A stretch of 64,000 bases of DNA from Rana temporaria (lineage: Eukaryota; Chordata; Amphibia; Anura; Ranidae): positions 224,106,486-224,170,485 of the forward strand of contig NC_053491.1 in NCBI RefSeq assembly GCF_905171775.1, in the 5' to 3' direction. Both the position numbers and the translations under genes were made by a program. This document shows, piece after piece, positions 56,226 through 64,000 of the stretch (positions are counted from its first letter, which is position 1; each line of letters starts with the position of its first letter). The notes beneath the pieces were generated by a model. It saw nothing but the letters and a program-made list of their open reading frames with translations. It ran no database searches and was not told the DNA's origin.

Positions 56226-56588
56226 AAAAAATGCAAATTGCGGCAAAATCGTGGTAAAAACGCGGTACTTGCATTTTGGATGCGGGTCCAATAAAGTCTA
56301 TTACATGCAAAACGCTGCATTTTGCGGAAAAAAAGTCCCTGGTCCTTTCCAAAAACTCAGAGGCACACAAATGCATTGATGTGAACATTAAATTAAAAAA
56401 TGTCCCTGCATTTCTGCAAAATGCATCAAAAAACGCATTAGTGTGAATAGAGCCTTAGGCTGGATTCACACCTATGCAGTTTTAGTGCTTTTTTGCATTT
56501 TGCAGATATGCTCTACAAAACGTGTTCCATAGGAAACCATGATAAATGGACTCTAGTGCAAAATGCCCAGGTGTGAATCCAACCTAAC
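56226..56588. mobile_element. TTTCACAC-type MITE, partial plus complete copy
   Basis: The complete small element at 56455-56588 has ends TTAGGCTGGATTCACACCT and complement GTTAGGTTGGATTCACACC. The left part (56226-56454) ends GTGTGAATAGAGCCTTA and looks like the right half of a related element. Confidence 0.7.
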
Positions 56589-56896
56589 GTATATACTGAT
56601 GGGGCCTATTCCACGTAGGGCTGCTGTACAGTAGCATGGACTCCATAGGCAATAAGAATAGTTTTACCAATAGATTACAGACACGTAGGAACTATACCTA
56701 AACTAAAAAAAGTATACGTTTTTTTTTCTTTTTATAAACAGGAATCTCATTTTAAATTCTGCTTTAGCTTAGGGTTCAAATTTGATCCAGTACTCTTTTT
56801 AATAGAATAACAAGCGCTAAAAGTCTCACTGCTAATGAAAATAACAGATGTTGAAAAACAATGCTTAAAAACACATCATTTTTTAAAAGCCGTCAC
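56589..56896. other. No gene seen; possible intron
   Basis: Apparently single-copy AT-rich DNA upstream of the candidate exon. Confidence 0.4.
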
Positions 56897-56926
56897 TTAA
56901 CATAACTCTCTTCTCTCCTTCTTCAG

Positions 56927-57006
56927 ATGAGTCACTGGCATGTGCAAAAAGAAACAGAGCAGATCTGAATAAGTACGGAAGATCCTGCGTAGATGGTCAC
57001 AGATAA
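56927..57006 (+). CDS. Candidate terminal coding exon of an unknown host gene
   Basis: A textbook 3' splice site precedes it: branch-point-like CTTAAC at 56896-56901, then a pyrimidine tract CTCTCTTCTCTCCTTCTTCAG ending at 56926 (split as CTCTCTTCTC and TCCTTCTTCAG). Entered with one base from an upstream exon, the frame reads ESLACAKRNRADLNKYGRSC then VDGHR and a TAA stop at 57004-57006, 26 codons with two cysteines and a charged, protein-like composition. AATAAA motifs lie downstream (about 57188 and 57636). The other two frames close quickly. I do not recognise the protein, and no partner exon was found, so it could still be chance. Confidence 0.35.
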
Positions 57007-57790
57007 CAGGCACGCTGATTGTCTCTTTATTATTACTCTCGTTACCCCCTATGATCAATAGCAAATAATTACAGTTGATCTTTATTACCAAATCAAAATG
57101 TATTTGTTCTACAATTAGCAGTGATCTGTTATGTAGGATGACTCAAAAAAAAAAAAAAAAAAAATTTAACACCATCACTTTACTGGAAAAATAAAAAAGT
57201 GAATTTCGTAGACATTTACTCCACTTGGAGTAAAGCCGTTCAAATGTATTTGTTGTTCTTTGTCATGTAACGTTTGGCAGAAAAGTCATGTTGCTCGCTA
57301 GTTCCTGACCTTGGGTGAAATGACGAGCTGTGTCCACAGTACATGTAGGAAACCTGATGTCACTGGTTGGATTTTTTTTTTTTTGTGTTGCCAAAAATTG
57401 TGATGAAATAGAACTTTAAACAAGAATACGATGAAACATCAGTTAAAATCAATCAATGAATTGCTTGTGCTCTTGAACCATAGCAAAGCGTACCTGCGCT
57501 GTACAGTCCAGCAGCACAGAGGCTCTCTACAGTCTGGCTGCATAGTGACTCATCCATGCAGATACACAATGTCACATATTATTTTGGAGAAAGCAAATGT
57601 ATACAGGTAAAATACTACTGGCAGGCTGCTGTGAAAGCAAATAAATATTCTTCATTGTTATGGGCTTTGTTATAATGGCACATTTATCTGTAAGACGTTT
57701 TCTTTTAAAGAGCACCTGTACTGTGAGAAATACAGATATTGGCAGAGCTCAAGATAAGAGACATATAAAATGTTTGTTCTTTGGTTTAGA
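57007..57790. other. Possible 3' UTR, otherwise no gene seen
   Basis: Apparently single-copy DNA with an A-run (57147-57165) and two AATAAA hexamers. It would be 3' UTR if the exon at 56927 is real. Confidence 0.35.
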
Positions 57791-59090
57791 CAGGGCTATG
57801 TTTCTCAAAGAATAGGTGCAGGTACTCACATATCCATCGTCCAGCCATCCTGCCCTTCACTTTGGCTCAGGAGTGAGTATTGTGCAGGCCACAGCAGTGT
57901 GTATCACATAGGGCTCAGGAGCATGTTTTGTACAGGACGCAGGGTTCTGGAGTGTATATCATACAGGGCTCAGGGGTGCATATCGTGCAGGGCTCCAACT
58001 GCATATCTCACAGGGTATAGGGCATAGGGGTGTATATTGTACAGGGCGTAAGGCATAGTGGTGTGTAGCGCACATGATGCAGAGCATAGGGGTGTGTATC
58101 GTACAGGGCACAGGACTCAGGAGTATGTATTGTACCATACTCAGAAGTACATATCATGCAGGGCTCAGGGTTGCATCTTGTGCATGGTTTAGGAGTGTGT
58201 ATCGCACAGGGTGCAGGGCATGGGGGCATGTATCTTACAGGGCACAGGGCAAAGGGATGTGTATCGCACAGGGCAAAGGGGTGTGTATCACACAGGATGC
58301 AAGGCATAAATGTATGTATCACACAAGGCATAGGGGTATGTATTGCACAGGGCACAAGACATAGGGGTATGTATCGCACTGGGTGCAGGGTATAGGAGTA
58401 AGTATCACACAGGGTGTAGGGCATATAGGTGTGTATCATGCAGGGCTCAGGAGTATGTATTGTGCAAGGCTCATGCGTGTGTATCATGCAGGGTTCAGGG
58501 TTGCCTGTCGTGCATGTCTTAGGAGTGTGTATCAAACAGGACGCAGGGCATAGGAGTGTGTGTCACACGCGACATGGGGCACAGGTGTGTGCATCACACA
58601 GAGCGCAGGGCATAGGGGTGTGCATCACACAGAGCGCAGGGCATAGGGGTGTGCATCACAAAGGGTGCAGGGCAAAGGGGTGTGTATCATACAGGATGCA
58701 GGGCATAAGGGTATGTATCACACAAGGCATAGGGGTATGTATCACACAGGGCACAAAACCTAGGGGTATGTATCGCTCAGGGTATAGGAGTAAGTATCAC
58801 ATAGGGCGCAGGGCATAGGGGTATGTATTGTGCAAGGCAGGGCATAGGGGTGTGCATTACACAGGGTGCAGGGGAAAGGTGTGTATATTGCACAGGGTGC
58901 AGAGTTCAGGAGTATGTATTGTGCAAGGCTCAGGAGTGTGTATCATGCAGGGCTCAGGGATGCATGTTGTACATTGGTCAGAAGTGTGTATCGCACACGG
59001 TGCAGGACATAAGGAGGTGTATTGCATGGGGCATAGCTGTGTATATATCGCACAGAGTGCAGGTCATAGGGGTATGAATTACACAGGATG
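57791..59090 (+). repeat. Degenerate minisatellite in a hAT-like element
   Basis: The block opens CAGGGCTATGTTTCTCAAAG then AATAGGTGCAGGTACTC, matching the left end of the hAT-like element at 63185. From about 57870 to 59085 it is a degenerate array of roughly 22- and 30-bp units built from GTGTATCACACAGGGCGCAG and GGCATAGGGG. The right end of the element was not found. Long ORFs (GVCITQG repeats) on both strands are array artefacts. Confidence 0.8.
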
Positions 59091-60060
59091 TTGGCAAAGA
59101 CTGGACAACACATAGTACCCAGTACAAAGCTCTTTCCGCAACCCCCGGGTACAGGTCTCTTCCCTGAACCCCCCTCCAAGTACAAAGCTCTTCTCTCCAA
59201 TAGAGAGCTCCCCCCACCCCCTAATGCAAGTGGCACAAAGAAGGGCTCATTGCTACCAACTACTCACCCAGTCTTCAGTAGTCCTCAACACAAGAGGAAC
59301 CACTGCCACAAAGCTGGTGCGCAGACCTCCTCCTCTGCTGTCATAAGAATGGTGCAGTCCCTGCTCTGTGTGAGCTGCTAGAAGAGGTGCATTGTCACTT
59401 CTTAAAAAAAAATAGATTTTTTGGAATCGCGTGATTTGAAAGTCTATTTAAGGCCAAAAACAAAAATGTATTATGTGACACTTATTAATTCTTGTATATG
59501 GTGGCTGCATTTGTTTTCTTTGTTTTGTTTAGACTTATTTTCACCAAGTAATACTGTCAGTAACACACTTCCTGTATTAGGGTGACTACATTTGGTTCTA
59601 CAATATGCCTATGGAAGAGCAAATTTTTTTTTTGAGTACTTTGTTTTTTAACTATACTATTATATACCCCACTACCATATTACTGTCTCTTTGTTTTTCA
59701 ACAGACAGGAAGCTATTAGTTCAAGGTATCTTGTACTTTTTGGCTGACCTTATACTGATAGGAGTGATCACTCCAATCAGTGGGAGTTCTCGCAGTCACA
59801 TTGGGCATATCCAGCTCCTGCCCTTTTATGTTGGTGCCTTGCTATCTCAGCGTTAACCATCTTTTTTCACCGCGTAGTAACTAGTGCAGGCCAATCCCAC
59901 CCCTGCCAGGTCCCCCTCTGTGTCCATTGATGATCGGCTCATGTAAGTGAGTATCAGTCTCCCATGCCTATTTTTGTACTTGTATGGATGTTTATTTCCA
60001 TGCGATAGGTTGATCAATGATAAAATTGTACTAATGTTTAAATATGTTCACTTTATAGAG
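59091..60060. other. No gene seen
   Basis: Unassigned DNA. The ORF at 59605-59856 encodes a hydrophobic, low-information peptide with no recognisable family. Confidence 0.4.
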
Positions 60061-60280
60061 TATGTATGCTTTAGATGACATTCAGCCTATGAGGAAGAAC
60101 CTAGGAGTCTGAAACATGTCAGGCGTCATCTTCAACAGCTACGTGCAATAGCCCTTCATACCAGAGGGCATTTCTAGTTATGCCTGGATTTTTGTACTGC
60201 AATTGATTATACTTCTCTACTGTATAGATTACCAATTTTTCTAATAAACAATACTTATACCAGATAAAGGGTAGGGTACT
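60061..60280 (+). repeat. Retroposon-like fragment with GAGGAAG...GAAACATGTC and AATAAA
   Basis: The order ATGAGGAAGAACC, GTCTGAAACATGTCAGG and TAATAAACAATAC parallels the cores at 4864, 41735 and 43980. Ends are not defined. Confidence 0.45.
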
Positions 60281-60754
60281 GTGAAAGTTCACTACGCCAA
60301 TGTTTATCCATTCACCATTCAGCCCATGTTGCATGACCTCAGTATGGGAGTCAATGAGAACTGCTATAATCCTATCAGACATGCAAAGTTGTTGGGAAGA
60401 AGCATCCCTCGTCTGTCAGGATAATAGGCATGCAACCACTGGCTTGTGTGAAACTAGAAACATGATGATTGATTGCTGGATGTGTCAGAGTACTTCATTA
60501 TACAGTATCTAGTGCTGGATAGAAGGGGCTGTCTTGGTGCCTGTGTTCTGTCCTGGTGTTAAGGGTCACCAAAACAGGAGTGGAGGGAAAATCTGGGGAT
60601 TCTGGTGACAACTGTCAAAGGTCAGATTATCCCCTAATTTCTGAGATTTCCTGTCACTTCCTGATGTGTCTTTGAGACAGGAAATGAAAAGAAATCTCCC
60701 AAATGGGGACAAATATAACAATAAGAACCAGACCCTTGAGCCTAATACACACTA

Positions 60755-61052
60755 TTACTTTTTTTCGTTCAATCCAGGGAGGTTGGTCAAAAAAAAAAAC
60801 CAGAAGAGATCAGGAGGAGCCACTATATGCAATGTTAGTATATTACTAGTATATTATGTTAGCAATCTCCCCACTGAGCTATTGTATTCTGACCAGGGGA
60901 AGCCCCCTGACAGATCACACCAGTCAGTGCTCTTAGCCATTAGCTGAAGGTGCTGATCGGGTGTCAATTGGCAGACATTTTTTCATCATGCCCTTTGACA
61001 GAGGCCGGTCTGGCTGCCATACACACGGCCTGATATTCGGCCCCTGTGTCCC
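60755..61052 (+). repeat. Interspersed repeat, second copy of 430-777
   Basis: It aligns along its length with 430-777, including CCACTGAGCTATTGTATTC, CCCTTTGACAGA and GATATTCGGCCC. Confidence 0.65.
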
Positions 61053-61432
61053 CTTTGTCACTCCATCTAAAACTTCAATAGACTGTTTAACCCTCATGAG
61101 CTTGCCATAGATTTATGTGGGGACTCATTTCTCCTTTCACATGACTGTAAAGAACAGTTGTCCACTCAATGGGTCACTCCTCTCCACACACTTATAATGA
61201 GAAAGGGTCAATCACATTGAATGCTTCACCACTAGCCTTAAGCATAAACAGATGGAATTCTGTTCCATGGTTGGCTCTCTTGGCCCCAGCCCACCTCTAC
61301 CAAAGTCAATTTAGCAATCGACTTCTGTCGAAGAAGCTGAGCGGAAAATTCATGACTGAACAATGCTTGGGTCCAATCAGATGCAGGCACTGTTCAGGTA
61401 TTCCCACAGCTGCAGGTGACAGATATCATAAA
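61053..61432. other. No gene seen
   Basis: Unassigned DNA before the foldback element. Confidence 0.4.
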
Positions 61433-61620
61433 GCTAAGTGATTGACGTAATGACAAAAGCTTCCCCCCGGCACATAAGGCGCATCACGAGTTTCCGAAAG
61501 AAGCCGAACTGCGAGTCGGCGCTATATGGTGCCTGCGCACCGACGTTCGGCTTCTTTCGGCAACTCGTGACCCGCCTTATGCGCCGGGGGGAAGCTTTTG
61601 TCATCACGTCAATCACTTAG
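61433..61620. mobile_element. Foldback element (CTAAGTGATTGACGT arms)
   Basis: Arms of about 85 bp (61433-61520 and 61530-61620) start AAGTGATTGACGT and contain AAAAGCTTCCCCCCGGC on both sides. Both strands carry a 60-codon ORF of nearly the same sequence, simply because the arms are complementary. Confidence 0.85.
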
Positions 61621-61801
61621 CCTGTGCATAGGAACGCCCACTCCCGCGGGAGCCACTACCCGGAAGCCGGCGTGGAAAATAGCGATACAACGGTATGTAC
61701 GACAAAAAAAAAAACATCAGCGTACTGTCAATGTCGACAGTGAGCACAATGTAATGTTAGAAAATAGTTTTTAGGGTGAACCTCCGCTTTAAGTCAAGAA
61801 T

Positions 61802-62203
61802 TTATGCTGTGTACACACGATCGTAAATTCCGACAAGAAAACCGTGGATTTTTTCTGGCGGAATGTTGGCTCAAACTTGTGTTGCATACACACATACACA
61901 AATCTTGTCTGGAATTCCAACTGTCAAGAATGTGGTGACGTACAACACTACGACGAGCCGAGATCAATGAAGTTCAATAGGCAGTTTGGCTCTTCTGCTT
62001 GATTCTGAATTGCATACAGACGAGCGGATTTTCCGATAGGAACTTTTTCCGTCGGAAAAATAGAGAACCTGCTCTCAATCTTTAGTTGGCGGAAATTCCG
62101 ACAGCAAAAGTCCGATGGAGCATACACACGGTCGGAATTTCAGACCAAAAGCTCAAATTGGACTTCTCTTGTAGGAATTTCCGATTGTGTGTACGCGGCA
62201 TAA
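61802..62203. mobile_element. TACACACGATCG-type palindromic MITE
   Basis: Ends TTATGCTGTGTACACAC and complement TTATGCCGCGTACACAC are inverted. Inner pairs such as GGAATTTCCGA/TCGGAATTTC occur. Related to 31647-32243 by layout and end sequence. Confidence 0.8.
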
Positions 62204-63176
62204 GAGTGTGCAGATACACAAGTCAAACCAAAATGATTTTAGTTTTGCGTACATTGCAAAGGATTAAAACCTTTGTCATGTTATTAATGCTGTGTGTCCC
62301 AGTGAGTGTGTGCTGGAAGTACTTCTTATAGAAACCACAGGAGAAGTCAAATCCTGACACCAGATGTGTTTTATTGTTGTTCCCATTGGAGGAGTTCTGT
62401 TTACTTTCTATCCCACACGAGATGCAGAAAAAAACATCTACAATGGGGTGGGATATAGGCAACATTAAAACCCCTTTAAAGATAATAAAAAAGAGATCAG
62501 CTTCTTTTCTTTTTCTGTCCAACATTTGGACCGGAGTTGCCCCAAGTAACCCAGAGTAAGTGAATACCTAACAAGAAGGGCAACTGCTGCTTTATCACTG
62601 GATCTAGTGAGAGGGCCCTGCATTGACAGCTTGTGACTACCACTAGAGACTGAGCTTTTAGGAACTGACTACACAGCTACTTTAAAGCTCTATTTCTGCA
62701 TGCAGGCCTTATTGACTCTCCTCTAGCACGCCGACGGTGTTATTACACCTCAACGCTAGCCGTCTGAAGATTCAGGACCAAAGACTGCCCTTACAGTTGC
62801 TACCAACTGACCCTCACCCCTTTTTTAGTTATGAGTGGACACTGCACCATACCTTAACAATTCCATTAGAGTGCACTCCAACCCAGTTGTAGCACTATAA
62901 TTCACCTTGCAGTTAACATTTTATGCACTGTTTATTGCTGAATCTGCTAGTAAACATGTACATTCCAGTTTAGTGTTTTAGAGCCTGATTCTAAATAACT
63001 CTTGCATACTGTAGCTATTGCTCTGTCTAGCAGACTGTGTCCCAAATTTTATTGCTGTGTGTTCTGTATTTTCAACTTGCCCTTTATTATAACTTGAACT
63101 AATATATTCAGTTTGTTCAACACTAAATGGGTTTGTGTCTATCTTCTGGTAGTAGCCCATAGTCAGGTTAAAGGGA
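62204..63176. other. No gene seen
   Basis: Unassigned DNA; short ORFs without recognised motifs. Confidence 0.4.
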
Positions 63177-63184
63177 TTTATACT

Positions 63185-63826
63185 CAGAGCTTTTTTTCTC
63201 AGAGAATAGGTGAAGGAACTCCCCCTTTCCAAGTCACCCCTTTTCTCCTCCCCTGCCCACCTCTGAGCACCATTCCTTGGTTCCACCCCCTACCCATCTC
63301 CCAGTACTGCCCTTTTAGAGAACACAGAACCACATATAGTTTTGTGGTGTGAAGTAATTTGTATGAAACTTGGTAATGATAAGGACAAAAAAAGTAAAAC
63401 AGATCCCCTGTAGCCAGTAACAATAGGGGCCCCCTTGCCAGCAACAATAGATCCCCCTAACAACAATGGACCACCCGCAACAAATAGTCCCCCCTAGCAA
63501 CAATAGACTCCCAGCAGCAACAACAGATCTCCCTGCAGCCAGCATCAATAGACTTTCTGTCAGACAGAACTAATAGACCCCTCCCTCAACAGTAGATCTC
63601 TCCCAGCAATCTAAGACCCACCCTCAACAGTAGGTCCTCCACCTGCAGCAATAGACCTCCTCAACAACAATAGACCCCCCTGCAAAAAAAGATCCCCTCC
63701 AGCTAGAATAGATCCCCCACTCAATAGACTCTGCAGCACATGCCTGCACCCCTTGCCATTACATACAGTCAGTGCTGGAGGTACCGGAACTGCGTTTCCC
63801 CATGTTCCAGCTGAAAAAAACCCCTG
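63185..63826 (+). mobile_element. hAT-like element with 8-bp target duplication and array
   Basis: The perfect 8-bp TTTATACT at 63177-63184 and 63827-63834 flanks ends CAGAGCTTTTTTTC and complement CAGGGGTTTTTTTC. The interior holds a degenerate array of about 18-22-bp units (AGCAACAATAGATCCCCC) at roughly 63410-63735. No transposase. Confidence 0.88.
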
Positions 63827-63941
63827 TTTATACTCATGTTCTTATACTTGCTTGCAGTGACTTTCTTTTAACCAGGTGGGTCAGAGGGGCTGAGGGTATT
63901 CTTGGAGTCAAGACGCAGAACCCAAAATTACCAAACGGCTC

Positions 63942-64000
63942 CTTCAGGGGTAGCACTTCATGTACAGCGGGTATAATAAGTGTAGCGCTACCCCCGGAGG
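63942..64000. repeat. LTR-B-like termini at the window edge
   Basis: GGCTCCTTCAGGGGTAGCAC (63944) resembles the 3' end of LTR B (GGCTCCTTCGGGAGTGAGCG). TGTAGCGCTACCCCCGGAGG at 63981-64000 resembles the complement of that end. A related LTR probably continues beyond the window. Confidence 0.4.

Noticed and set aside
57770..59115. Cys-rich repetitive ORFs resembling secreted repeat proteins
   Set aside because: Frames change between units of 22 and 30 bp and both strands give similar ORFs; this is a degenerate minisatellite in a hAT-like element.
59605..59856. Hydrophobic 83-codon ORF that could suggest a membrane protein
   Set aside because: T-rich DNA reads as hydrophobic residues in any frame; no family signature.
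61434..61620. Conserved 60-residue peptide encoded on both strands
   Set aside because: The two peptides are alike only because the foldback arms are complementary copies.

Overview
The window looks like repeat-saturated vertebrate intergenic or intronic DNA, most probably from a ranid-type frog. The assignment is inference. It rests on many Tc1/mariner relics, DIRS and L1 fragments, solo LTRs, and several dense families of short palindromic DNA transposons (TTAA-, TA-, 3-bp- and 8-bp-target types) of the kind I associate with large anuran genomes. There are no bacterial-style operons. No rRNA, tRNA or CRISPR was seen, and no complete host gene can be supported.

Layout. 0-8 kb: a partial CpG-rich MITE, two foldback TTAA elements, a Tc1 copy carrying a 398-bp foldback insert with a 14-bp target duplication, and a second Tc1 with a nearly open transposase. 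8.5-13.5 kb: a decayed DIRS-like element, a CpG-rich MITE, then an L1 ORF2 3' part split by another copy of that MITE; removing the MITE and one TTA restores the frame. 13.6-24.4 kb: TTAACCACTT-type elements (one holding a two-unit minisatellite), and a TTAA element broken by an LTR that is itself broken by a second LTR. 25-31 kb: a MITE with an internal tandem duplication, a Tc1 interrupted by a hAT element with 8-bp target duplication, and a 950-bp TA element holding a 21-bp-unit array. 31.6-41.6 kb: a chain of MITEs, a 125-bp higher-order tandem array and a truncated Tc1. 42-49.2 kb: a 1-kb array, Tc1 and MITE fragments, and a 1.9-kb array of 30-bp units enclosed by inverted repeats. 49.4-50.2 kb: apparently single-copy DNA with TATA and CCAAT motifs and a cluster of CArG-like sites next to Ets and GC boxes. 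50.7-54.9 kb: AT microsatellites, large palindromes and two copies of a hairpin-rich TA element. 55-64 kb: GC-rich repeats, one candidate terminal host exon (56.93 kb), two hAT-like elements that contain tandem arrays, foldback elements, and an LTR-like terminus at the window end.

How the parts relate. Most of the window can be read as nested insertions, and several layers are proved by target duplications seen directly. Two threads go beyond a repeat catalogue. First, several unrelated palindromic MITE families carry near-consensus 5' splice-site (U1-type) motifs, in five elements on both arms pointing outward. Second, most of the tandem arrays lie inside MITEs. The only hints of host function are the regulatory-looking stretch at 49.6-50.0 kb and the candidate exon at 56.93 kb, both on the plus strand.
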